This document shows, one piece after another, positions 19,452 to 26,733 of a stretch of 64,000 nt of DNA. A program made the translations under genes and the position numbers. The notes beneath the pieces are model-generated. The model made no database searches and had not been told where the DNA came from. It worked only from the letters and a program-made list of their open reading frames with translations. The stretch is from CAIKMD01 sp963740675 (GTDB taxonomy: Bacteria; Pseudomonadota; Alphaproteobacteria; ATCC43930; CGMCC-115725). The stretch's first letter is position 1. Every line of letters starts with the position of its first letter. The stretch spans positions 270,073-334,072 of the forward strand of contig CAVUFS010000009.1 in NCBI GenBank assembly GCA_963740675.1, written 5' to 3'.

Positions 19452-20635
19452 TCGGTAAGGCGCGCGCGCGATATCTCGTCTCGCTCGGGCTGGCGCTGCT
19501 TCTCGCCGGCTGCGCGGGAACACCACCGAAACCGCCGCCGTCGCATTTGACGCTGACCCCGGCGCGTTTCAGCGATCTACCTGGCTGGAACAGCGACACC
19601 AGCGCTCCTGCGCTCGCCGCCTTCATCAAATCCTGCGTCGAACTTGATCGCCGCGCCGACAATGCCGCTATAGGGCCGGCCGTGCTCGGCATGACCGCCG
19701 CCGCATGGCGCAAGCCTTGCGCGGCGGCGCGGGCAACGCCGGCGAATGACGCCGCGGCGCGCGCATTCTTCACGGCGCAATTCACGCCGTATCTCGCCGG
19801 CAATAACGACAAGAGCGAGGGGCTTTTCACCGGCTATTACGAGCCGCTTCTGCATGGCGCGCGCCAGCGCGGCGGCGCTTATCAAACGCCGGTGATGAAA
19901 CGACCGCCAGATCTGGTGATGGTTGATCTCGGCCGTTTCCGACCGGCGTGGCACGGCGAGCGCATCGCGGGCCGCGTCGCTAGCGGGAATCTCGTGCCCT
20001 ATCCCAACCGCGCCGAGATCGAGCGCGGCGCGCTCGATGCCGATCATCTCGCGCTCTTCTGGGTCAATGATCCGGTCGACGCGTTCTTCCTGCAAGTGCA
20101 AGGCTCTGGCCGGCTCGAGTTGCCGGATCATACGCAAGTACGGCTCGGCTATGACGGGCAGAACGGCCAACCCTATGTCGCGATCGGCAAGAAACTCGTC
20201 GAGCGCGGTGCGCTCACGACGGATCAGGTTTCGCTGCAATCGATCCGCGCCTGGATCGTTGCGCATCCCGATCAGGCGAAAGCGCTGATGGATGAAAATC
20301 CCTCTTACGTCTTCTTCCATGAATTGGCGGGCGATGGTCCGCTGGGCAGCGAAGGCGTGGTGCTGACCGCCGGGCGCAGCCTCGCCGTGGATCGCAATTT
20401 CATCCCGCTCGGCGCGCCGGTTTATCTTGCGATCGAGGATAACAAATCGCCGTTACAGCGATTGATGGTGGCGCAAGATACTGGCGGCGCGATCAACGGA
20501 CCGGTCCGTGGCGACGTGTTCTGGGGCTTTGGCAACGATGCCGAGGCGCGTGCGGGTAACATGCGCGCGCAGGGCAAATACTATTTGCTAATACCAAAAG
20601 ACGTAACGCTCCCCCGATCGCCCACTTTGTCGTAA
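19448..20635 (+). CDS. mltA: membrane-bound lytic murein transglycosylase A
   Basis: Lipoprotein that cleaves peptidoglycan glycan strands with formation of 1,6-anhydro-MurNAc. The signal ends in a lipobox (LLLAGC), so the mature protein is anchored at a cysteine. The MltA domain shows FTGYYEPLLHGARQRGGAYQTPV, and the C-terminal 3D domain shows AQDTGGAINGPVRGDVFWG with conserved aspartates. The GTG start at 19448 overlaps the Tim44-like gene. It is 395 residues. mltA is usually followed by smr in this block, but here about 4 kb of other genes intervene. Confidence 0.93.
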   Translation: MIGKARARYLVSLGLALLLAGCAGTPPKPPPSHLTLTPARFSDLPGWNSDTSAPALAAFIKSCVELDRRADNAAIGPAVLGMTAAAWRKPCAAARATPANDAAARAFFTAQFTPYLAGNNDKSEGLFTGYYEPLLHGARQRGGAYQTPVMKRPPDLVMVDLGRFRPAWHGERIAGRVASGNLVPYPNRAEIERGALDADHLALFWVNDPVDAFFLQVQGSGRLELPDHTQVRLGYDGQNGQPYVAIGKKLVERGALTTDQVSLQSIRAWIVAHPDQAKALMDENPSYVFFHELAGDGPLGSEGVVLTAGRSLAVDRNFIPLGAPVYLAIEDNKSPLQRLMVAQDTGGAINGPVRGDVFWGFGNDAEARAGNMRAQGKYYLLIPKDVTLPRSPTLS

Positions 20636-20722
20636 AGTGGCGGCGCCGGCGGATACACCGGCACGGTACGTTTGTCGCAAGGGATGCTCGGGCCTTTTAT
20701 CCCTTAGAATGGAGCGGGAAAC

Positions 20723-20750
20723 GGGACCCCCGTGTTCCGGGTCCCTTTTT
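20723..20750 (+). terminator. intrinsic terminator / attenuator abutting the next gene's Shine-Dalgarno
   Basis: GGGACCC and GGGTCCC pair around a 9-base loop, followed at once by TTTTT. The Shine-Dalgarno GGAGG of the next gene begins at 20751. It would end mltA transcripts. If the next gene's promoter is upstream, it would also act as an attenuator. Confidence 0.75.
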
Positions 20751-20761
20751 GGAGGAACCTG

Positions 20762-21118
20762 ATGAGTCTCAAGGCGAATCTTCTTCGTTCTGCGCTCGCT
20801 CTCGGGGCTTGCGCTGTGGTCGCTGGTGGCTTGTCGAACCCGGCTTCGGCCCGGGTGGTGGTGGGCTTCGGCTTTGGCGTGCCGGTCGTGGCGGCGCCCT
20901 GGTATTACGCGCCGCCACCGGTGGTGTATGCGCCGCCGCCGGTGGTCTACGCCCCGCCGCCCGTCGCGGTGGCGCCGCAGCCCGCCTATGTCAGCCAGCC
21001 GGACCAGAACTGGTATTATTGCGACAGTCCTCGCGGCTACTATCCTTATGTCGCTTCCTGCGCGGCCGGCTGGCGCCAAGTCCCGGCCCAGCCCAATACC
21101 GCCCCGCCGCAGCAGTAA
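20762..21118 (+). CDS. proline/tyrosine-rich exported protein of unknown function
   Basis: A 118-residue protein with a signal peptide (SLKANLLRSALALGACAVVAGGLSNPASA), then repeats of the type YAPPPVV (three copies), and a C-terminal segment WYYCDSPRGYYPYVASCAAGW with two cysteines that could form a disulfide. The ATG at 20762 follows GGAGGAACCT. Similar short P/Y-rich secreted proteins with this cysteine tail occur in many proteobacteria without known function. It directly follows a hairpin-plus-U-tract and precedes a glycine-zipper lipoprotein gene. Confidence 0.75.
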   Translation: MSLKANLLRSALALGACAVVAGGLSNPASARVVVGFGFGVPVVAAPWYYAPPPVVYAPPPVVYAPPPVAVAPQPAYVSQPDQNWYYCDSPRGYYPYVASCAAGWRQVPAQPNTAPPQQ

Positions 21119-21164
21119 TCGGCGCCTCCCCGTCTAAAAGAAGAATCCTCAAGGAGAAGTTCTC

Positions 21165-21725
21165 GTGAAGCGAGTAAAACAAACGATGGTCGTCAGCCTC
21201 GTGGCGCTGACGGCCCTGAGCGGCTGTGCCGCGCCGCCGCTTGGCCCGACCGTCGCGGTGATGCCGGGTCCCAATAAGCCCTTCGACGTCTTCCAAACCG
21301 ACCAGGCGGTCTGCCGCCAATTCTCCGAACAGCAGGTGGGCGGGCCGGAAGCAGCCAATCAGACCGGCACCAATCAGGCGCTGATCGGCGCTGGCGTAGG
21401 CACGCTCCTCGGCGCGGGCTTGGGCGCAGCGATTGGCGGTGGACGCGGTGCGGCGATCGGTGCTGGCGCGGGCGCGCTTGGCGGCACAGCGGTCGGTGCA
21501 TCGAATGCACAGCACTCGGAAATGTCGATCCAGCAGCGCTACGACATCGCCTACGAGCAGTGCATGTATTCACGCGGCAATCAGGTGCCGGGCTATGTCG
21601 CGCCGGCGCACGCTTACGCGGCTCCGCCGCCGGGTTACGCGCCGCCGCCTCCCCCGCCGCCGGAATACGCGCCGCCACCTCCCGGCTACGCACCGCCACC
21701 CCCTCCGCCGCCCGGCTATCGTTGA
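21165..21725 (+). CDS. glycine-zipper lipoprotein with proline-rich tail
   Basis: A lipobox (ALSGC, cysteine near residue 21) marks an outer-membrane or periplasmic lipoprotein. A glycine-zipper region at about 65-110 (GVGTLLGAGLGAAIGGG, GAAIGAGAGALGG) can form packed membrane-like helices. The C-terminus is P/Y-rich, with repeats like GYAPPPPPPPEY. The GTG at 21165 follows CAAGGAGAAGTTCTC. Proteins of this layout are often envelope-integrity or surface lipoproteins. No specific role can be assigned. It is probably expressed with the preceding P/Y-rich protein, whose tail composition resembles its own. Confidence 0.78.
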   Translation: MKRVKQTMVVSLVALTALSGCAAPPLGPTVAVMPGPNKPFDVFQTDQAVCRQFSEQQVGGPEAANQTGTNQALIGAGVGTLLGAGLGAAIGGGRGAAIGAGAGALGGTAVGASNAQHSEMSIQQRYDIAYEQCMYSRGNQVPGYVAPAHAYAAPPPGYAPPPPPPPEYAPPPPGYAPPPPPPPGYR

Positions 21726-21794
21726 TCGTACCGGCTGAGCGGCCCTTTATCGCTCGGGTTGCTTTCGGAAAACGGCTCGACCATGCTTTGAACC

Positions 21795-22565
21795 ATGGCC
21801 GAGCCGTTTCGCGTTGCGCTTTTCGTCACCTGCCTCGTCGATCTCTTCCGTCCGAGCGTTGGTTTTGCCGCGGTGAAGTTGCTGGAGGATGCCGGCTGCG
21901 TCGTCGAGGTGCCGGAAGCACAGAGCTGCTGCGGCCAGCCCGGCTATAATTCCGGTGACCGCGCCGATGCGCAGGCCATCGCGCGCCAGGTGATTGCAAC
22001 TTTCGGTCGTTATGATTATGTCGTCGTGCCGTCCGGCTCCTGTGGCGGCATGATCAAAACCCACTACCCGACGCTGTTCGCCGACGATCCGGTGATGGCC
22101 GAGCAGGCGAAGGCACTTGCCGCCCGTACCTACGAGCTCGTCTCCTTCCTTGCCGATGTGTTGAAGCGCGACCAGGTCGCGGCGCGCTATACGGGTACCG
22201 TGACCTATCACGATGCCTGCTCCGGCCTGCGCGAGCTTGGCGTGAAAGAGCAGCCGCGCCGTTTGCTGCGCAGCGTCGCCGGCCTGACGCTGAAAGAGAT
22301 GGCGACGCCGGAGGTATGCTGCGGCTTCGGCGGCACGTTCTGCGTCAAATATCCCGAGATCTCCGATAAGATGGTCTCCGACAAAGCCGCCGATATCGCC
22401 GCGACCGGGGCCGATACGCTGCTCTGCGGCGATATGGGTTGCCTCCTCAATATGGCGGGCAAGCTGACACGGCTCGGCAAGCCGGTCGCCGTGCGTCATG
22501 TCGCCGAAGTGCTGGCCGATATGACCGAAGCAACGCCGCCCATCGCCATGCCGGATAAAAGCTGA
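21795..22565 (+). CDS. lutA: lactate utilization protein LutA ((Fe-S)-binding, CCG-domain)
   Basis: Component of the LutABC iron-sulfur complex that oxidises L-lactate to pyruvate. Two cysteine-rich CCG domains are visible: QSCCGQPGYNSGD and, near the end, EVCCGFGGTFCVKYP, with supporting cysteines in PSGSCGGMI and HDACSGLREL. It is 256 residues. It abuts lutB (ATG overlaps the TGA by one base). The operon has no adjacent lactate permease or LutR regulator. Confidence 0.92.
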   Translation: MAEPFRVALFVTCLVDLFRPSVGFAAVKLLEDAGCVVEVPEAQSCCGQPGYNSGDRADAQAIARQVIATFGRYDYVVVPSGSCGGMIKTHYPTLFADDPVMAEQAKALAARTYELVSFLADVLKRDQVAARYTGTVTYHDACSGLRELGVKEQPRRLLRSVAGLTLKEMATPEVCCGFGGTFCVKYPEISDKMVSDKAADIAATGADTLLCGDMGCLLNMAGKLTRLGKPVAVRHVAEVLADMTEATPPIAMPDKS

Positions 22566-23998
22566 TGGAGCCCACTAGCCACGCTTTCAAGGCGAATGCG
22601 CATCGCGCGCTGGGCGACGCCAATTTGCAGCGCGCGATGACGATGATGCGCACCGGCTTTCCGGAAAAGCGCGCGCAAGCCATCGCGCGCATGCCGGAAT
22701 TCGACGCGCTGCGCGATGAAGGCATCGCCATCAAGAACCACGTGATCGCGCATCTCGATTTCTATCTCGAACGCTTCGAGCAGAATGTCGTCGCCAATGG
22801 CGGCAAGGTGCATTGGTGCCGCAACGCACAGGAAGCGCGCGAGACCGTGCTCGGTCTTTGCCGCGCGCTCGATGCGAAAACGGTCACCAAGGGCAAGTCG
22901 ATGATCGGCGAAGAGATCGCGATCAACGATTTCCTCGAGAAGAACGGCATCACCCCGGTCGAGACCGATCTCGGCGAATACATCGTCCAAATTCGCCACG
23001 AGCCGCCGAGCCATATCATCGCACCGGCGGTGCATCTCGTGAAAGAACAGGTCGCGGACAGCTTTCGCGCGACGCATACGCATCTGCCGCATGACCGCGT
23101 GCTCGAAGAGCCGCGGGTGATGACCGACGAGGCGCGCACGGTGCTGCGCCAGAAGTTTCTCGCCGCCGATGTCGGCATCACCGGCGCGAATTTCCTCATC
23201 GCCGAAACCGGCTCGTCGATCATCGTGACGAACGAAGGCAATGGCGATCTGACGCAGACCCTGCCCAAGGCGCATATCGTTCTGGCGAGTCTCGAGAAGA
23301 TCGTGCCGACGCTCGAGGACGCAACGACGTTACTGCGCCTCTTGGCGCGGTCAGCAACAGGCCAGGAATTCTCGACCTACACGACGGTCTCAACCGGGCC
23401 GCGCCGCGCGACCGATCCCGACGGGCCCGGTGAATATCACGTCGTGCTCTTGGATAACGGCCGCAGCGCGCTCTTGGGCGGCGAGTTTCAGGATATGCTG
23501 CGCTGTATCCGCTGCGCCGCCTGCCTCAATCACTGCCCGGTCTATGGCGCGATCGGCGGGCACGCCTATGGCTGGGTCTATTCGGGGCCGATGGGCGCGG
23601 TGCTGACGCCGACGCTGATCGGCATCGAGGAGGCGGGCAATCTGCCGAATGCGTCGACCTTCTGCGGCCGCTGCGAAAGTGTCTGCCCGATGCGTATCCC
23701 GTTACCGAAGATGATGCGCCAATGGCGCGAGCGCGAATTCACCAAGCGCCTGTCACCGGCGACGCAGCGCTGGGGTCTTGCGCTCTGGGCCTTCGCCGCC
23801 CAACGCCCCGCGCTTTATCGCCAGCTCAGCGCGCTCGCGGCGCGTGTGCTCGGTTTCTTCGGCGCCGGTCGCGGCCGGTTCCGCTCGCTACCGCTCGCCG
23901 GCGGCTGGACCGATATGCGCGATATGCCGGCGCCCGAAGGCAAAAGCTTCATGACGCTCTGGGCCGAGCGCCAGCGCAAGGCGCGTTCCGCAAGATGA
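22565..23998 (+). CDS. lutB: lactate utilization iron-sulfur protein LutB
   Basis: Ferredoxin-type subunit of LutABC. After the LUD domain (MIGEEIAINDFLEKNGITPVETDLGEYI), the protein has two 4Fe-4S-type clusters: CIRCAACLNHCPVYGAIGGHAYG and CGRCESVCPMRIPLP. Length is 477 residues, typical. It is translationally coupled to lutA and lutC through overlapping stop/start codons. Electrons from lactate probably pass to a quinone or cytochrome, as in Bacillus and Shewanella. That link is inferred. Confidence 0.93.
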   Translation: MEPTSHAFKANAHRALGDANLQRAMTMMRTGFPEKRAQAIARMPEFDALRDEGIAIKNHVIAHLDFYLERFEQNVVANGGKVHWCRNAQEARETVLGLCRALDAKTVTKGKSMIGEEIAINDFLEKNGITPVETDLGEYIVQIRHEPPSHIIAPAVHLVKEQVADSFRATHTHLPHDRVLEEPRVMTDEARTVLRQKFLAADVGITGANFLIAETGSSIIVTNEGNGDLTQTLPKAHIVLASLEKIVPTLEDATTLLRLLARSATGQEFSTYTTVSTGPRRATDPDGPGEYHVVLLDNGRSALLGGEFQDMLRCIRCAACLNHCPVYGAIGGHAYGWVYSGPMGAVLTPTLIGIEEAGNLPNASTFCGRCESVCPMRIPLPKMMRQWREREFTKRLSPATQRWGLALWAFAAQRPALYRQLSALAARVLGFFGAGRGRFRSLPLAGGWTDMRDMPAPEGKSFMTLWAERQRKARSAR

Positions 23999-24675
23999 GC
24001 GAAGCACGCGATCAGATATTCGGCGATATTCGCGCGCGGCTCGGTCGGGGGAGACTCGATGCCGCCGCAAACGCGGCGGCGGAAGACCGATTGAACGCGC
24101 ATCGCCGCAATCTCGTTCCCGCGCGTGCCGCATCGCTCGACCACGCCGGCCAGGTCGCTCTCTTTATTTCGGAAGCCCAAGCTGTCGACACGACCATCGC
24201 GCGTGTCGCGAATGCCGCCGATGTGCCGGGCGCGGTGGCGGATTTCCTCTCCAGCCAGAATCTGCCGGCGCGACTGGTGATGACACCCGATCCCAAGCTC
24301 GATGGCATTCCCTGGGATGCGCGGCCGATGCTCGAGCTGCGCCGCGGCATTGCCGAGGACAGCGATGCGGCCGGCATTACCGGCGCTTTCGCCGCGATCG
24401 CCGAAACCGGCACGCTGATGCTGATCTCCGGCGCTGAAACGCCGACGCGCAACAACTTCCTCCCCGACACACATATCGTCGTGCTGCGCGCGAGCGAGGT
24501 CATCGCTTGCTACGAGGACGGTTGGGACCGGCTGCGTGCCACCGGAGCGATGCCGCGTACCGTCAATTTCATCACCGGCCCGTCGCGCACCGGCGATATC
24601 GAGCAGCGCATGGTTCTCGGTGCGCATGGCCCGCGGCGGCTGCACATCGTGCTGATCGACGATGCGGGCGGTTAA
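23995..24675 (+). CDS. lutC: lactate utilization protein LutC (LUD domain)
   Basis: Third LutABC subunit, a single LUD domain containing ITGAFAAIAETGTLMLISG and NNFLPDTHIVVL. The ATG at 23995 overlaps the lutB stop (ATGA) and gives 226 residues. A longer in-frame reading from 23722 lies inside lutB and is rejected. It overlaps smr by 14 bp, joining the lut genes to the smr-xre pair. Confidence 0.9.
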   Translation: MSEARDQIFGDIRARLGRGRLDAAANAAAEDRLNAHRRNLVPARAASLDHAGQVALFISEAQAVDTTIARVANAADVPGAVADFLSSQNLPARLVMTPDPKLDGIPWDARPMLELRRGIAEDSDAAGITGAFAAIAETGTLMLISGAETPTRNNFLPDTHIVVLRASEVIACYEDGWDRLRATGAMPRTVNFITGPSRTGDIEQRMVLGAHGPRRLHIVLIDDAGG

Positions 24676-25156
24676 GAGCGAGGAACGCGCGCTCTGGCGC
24701 GAAACGATGCGTGGCGTCAAACCGCTGCGTCCTGAGCCGGTGAAAGAAATCGCCGCACCATCACCGCCGCCGCGTGAGACCAAATCGCGCCGCGTGCCGG
24801 TGTCGACCCAATCCGCGCCGCCGTCGGCACGCGCCACAAAAAGCATCGATGCACTCGACCGGCGCACGGCGACACGCCTGAAGCGCGGCACGCTGGCGAT
24901 CGAGGCGCGGCTCGATCTGCACGGAATGACGCAAGCTGAGGCACATGATGCGCTATCGCGGTTCATCGCTCGCGCGCAAAAACATGGCAGCCGCGCCGTG
25001 CTGGTGATCACCGGCAAATCCGGCGTGCTGCATGGCGCGGTGCCGCGCTGGCTCGGCGAGGGCGACAATCGCGGCCGCATCCTCGCCATCCGCCGCGCCC
25101 ACGCGCAACACGGTGGCGAAGGCGCGCTCTATCTCATGCTGCGGCGCGTGCGATGA
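24662..25156 (+). CDS. smr: Smr/MutS2 C-terminal domain protein
   Basis: A 164-residue protein with a basic, disordered N-terminal part and a C-terminal Smr domain (about 85-164). The hallmark ARLDLHGMTQAEAHDAL and a later GRAVLVITGKSG-like motif are present. Smr domains have nuclease activity on DNA or RNA in several proteins. The standalone form sits beside mltA in alphaproteobacterial ori-proximal clusters, but its role is unclear. It starts within lutC and overlaps the XRE gene by 4 bp. Confidence 0.9.
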   Translation: MRAVKSEERALWRETMRGVKPLRPEPVKEIAAPSPPPRETKSRRVPVSTQSAPPSARATKSIDALDRRTATRLKRGTLAIEARLDLHGMTQAEAHDALSRFIARAQKHGSRAVLVITGKSGVLHGAVPRWLGEGDNRGRILAIRRAHAQHGGEGALYLMLRRVR

Positions 25157-25545
25157 CGCCTTTCGGCGTGAAGCTGCGGCAATTGCGCGCCGAACGCGGC
25201 ATTGCGCTCAAAGACATGGCCGAGGCGCTCGGCGTCTCGGCGGCTTATCTTTCGGCGCTGGAGCACGGCCGCCGCGGCCGGCCCACGCATGCGATGGTGG
25301 TCGCGATCTGCGCCCAGCTCAACATCATCTGGGACGAGGCGGATGAGCTGATGCGGCTCGCGCGTCTGTCGCATCCACGCGTCACCGTCGACACGGCCGG
25401 CCTCTCGCCAGCCGCGACCGAGCTCGCGAATTTTTTGGCTGAGCGCATCCGCAACCTGCCGCCCGATCGCACGGCGCGGATTCTCGACATCATCAAATCG
25501 GTCCCAGCCTCGCCGCCGCGACGCAGACGCGCGCGTGCTTCTTAG
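25153..25545 (+). CDS. XRE-family helix-turn-helix regulator
   Basis: A 130-residue DNA-binding protein. The helix-turn-helix is at about 6-60 (KLRQLRAERGIALKDMAEALGVSAAYLSALEHGRRG). The rest holds a helical region and a short arginine-rich tail (PRRRRARAS). In alphaproteobacteria it often follows smr, so it belongs to the conserved block. Targets are unknown, and autoregulation is possible. It overlaps the smr stop by 4 bp. Confidence 0.88.
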   Translation: MTPFGVKLRQLRAERGIALKDMAEALGVSAAYLSALEHGRRGRPTHAMVVAICAQLNIIWDEADELMRLARLSHPRVTVDTAGLSPAATELANFLAERIRNLPPDRTARILDIIKSVPASPPRRRRARAS

Positions 25546-25588
25546 AACAGATGTTTGAGCGAGAACTAGCTTAACGACTTACCTTAAC

Positions 25589-25651
25589 GTCATGCCCGCG
25601 AAAGCGGGCATCCAGCGGTCGCTCCTGGACCCCCGCTTTCGCGGGGGTGAC
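25589..25651. repeat. REP-like palindromic element (63 bp)
   Basis: Same length and ends as the core at 9784-9846: GTCATGCCCGCG to GCGGGGGTGAC, identical except for a roughly 10-base variable centre. It lies between the convergent ends of the XRE gene and a VOC gene, the same kind of place as the other two copies. Confidence 0.8.
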
Positions 25652-25697
25652 GGTTATTAGATTCGGGCCATTCGGATAACTTCCGAGCAGGTCCCGA

Positions 25698-26228
25698 TCA
25701 CTCTTCCGGATCGGGCTCAGGATCTTCCATCGAAGTGTCGACCGACATGTCGACGACATCGCCGCGTGCGTAATGCTTGTCGTAGCGGCCGCTGCCGCTC
25801 TCCTGGCCTTCGCCGACATATTGGAATTCCCACCAATTGCCGTCGCGGTCCTGAAAGTAGAAGCCGTAGGTGCCGTGCATCTCCGTGATGCGCATCACTT
25901 TCTGGATGCCGTATTTCTCTTTGTGCTCAAGTGCGAGCTCGCGTGCGCGGTCGACTTCTTCCTTCGTCGCGAGATCGATGCCCCAATGATTGCCGACGCC
26001 GACCGGGCGGACGCGTGCGCCTTTCTCGAGACAGACGAGCCCGAAGTAACCGCCTTTGCGGATCATCATCGCTTTCTTCGCGTGACGCACGCATTCGAGG
26101 CCGAGGAATTCTTCGTAGAACGGACGCGATTCCACGAGGCTCTTACATTCGAGCGTGCCATGCGAAAAAATTTTTGGATGATTGAGCGGCGTGACGCGTC
26201 GTTTCGATGATTGCTCGATTGTGTCCAT
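25698..26228 (-). CDS. VOC-superfamily (glyoxalase/extradiol dioxygenase fold) protein
   Basis: A 176-residue single vicinal-oxygen-chelate domain. Typical blocks are FSHGTLECKSLVESRPFYEEFLGLECV, then NHWGIDLATKEEVDRA and HGTYGFYFQDRDGNWWEFQYV. The first histidine and the late glutamate are the usual metal ligands. The acidic tail (about 155-176, ending EDPEPDPEE) lies outside the fold. It is monocistronic, divergent from the cold-shock gene. The reaction cannot be chosen among dioxygenase, lyase or resistance roles. Confidence 0.82.
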   Translation of the reverse strand: MDTIEQSSKRRVTPLNHPKIFSHGTLECKSLVESRPFYEEFLGLECVRHAKKAMMIRKGGYFGLVCLEKGARVRPVGVGNHWGIDLATKEEVDRARELALEHKEKYGIQKVMRITEMHGTYGFYFQDRDGNWWEFQYVGEGQESGSGRYDKHYARGDVVDMSVDTSMEDPEPDPEE

Positions 26229-26444
26229 CTCTCATCCTCCTCGCGAATTCGTTATCGCGACTTTAGCTCAATCGCGCGCGATCGCGACGGTAACAAGCCG
26301 CGGCGTGGTCTTGACGTATCTTAACCACAATCTCGCCACAAAAAACCTGTTGTCTTAAACGCGGATAGGAAACACCCTACCAATCCCCCTTGGACGGACG
26401 CCCTCGGGATCCGTCTGCGTCGAGTTCTTGATTGGAGATCTCTC
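26229..26444 (+). promoter_or_regulatory. divergent promoter region and probable long leader of the cold-shock gene
   Basis: A 216-bp gap between the VOC gene and the cold-shock gene. A TTGACG at 26311-26316 resembles a -35 element, but no good -10 follows. Cold-shock mRNAs usually have long structured leaders, which would fit this space. I see no defined cold-box. Confidence 0.35.
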
Positions 26445-26651
26445 TTGGCTATCGGCACCGTCAAATGGTTCAACGCCCAAAAGGGTTATGGCTTCATCCG
26501 TCCCGATGATGGCGGCAAAGATGTATTCGTGCACATCTCAGCAGTGGAGCGCGCAGGCATGGGCGGACTGGCCGAGGGCCAGAAGCTCAAATACGATGTG
26601 GCGATGGATCGCGGCAAGCCGGCCGCGCAGAACCTCGCTTCAGCCGACTGA
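26445..26651 (+). CDS. cspA: cold-shock protein (CspA family)
   Basis: A 68-residue OB-fold RNA/DNA chaperone. It has RNP1 (KGYGFI) and RNP2 (VFVHI) and starts AIGTVKWFNAQ. The start is TTG at 26445 with GGAG seven bases upstream. The next in-frame ATG is too late. It is monocistronic with its own terminator. Which of several paralogues it is cannot be told from the window, so the symbol is generic. Confidence 0.93.
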   Translation: MAIGTVKWFNAQKGYGFIRPDDGGKDVFVHISAVERAGMGGLAEGQKLKYDVAMDRGKPAAQNLASAD

Positions 26652-26657
26652 CAGGCG

Positions 26658-26684
26658 GCGGGCGCCGATGCCCGCGTCTTTTAT
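26658..26684 (+). terminator. intrinsic terminator of the cold-shock gene
   Basis: GCGGGC (26658-26663), loop GCCGAT, GCCCGC (26670-26675), then GTCTTTTATT. It is seven bases after the stop codon. Confidence 0.8.
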
Positions 26685-26697
26685 TGTGTAGCATGAG

Positions 26698-26723
26698 GCC
26701 GTCACCCGCGTTCGGGCGACGGC
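26698..26723. terminator. hairpin at the 3' end of hslU
   Basis: GCCGTC-A-CCCG-(CGTT)-CGGG-C-GACGGC, a nearly continuous 11-bp stem 10 bp beyond the hslU stop. There is no U-tract in the hslU direction, so it may be Rho-dependent or stabilise the 3' end. Confidence 0.5.
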
Positions 26724-26733
26724 TCTGCTCATC

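Noticed and set aside
26311..26350. Sigma-70 promoter for the cold-shock gene from TTGACG
   Set aside because: No -10 element at proper spacing, so only the region is annotated.
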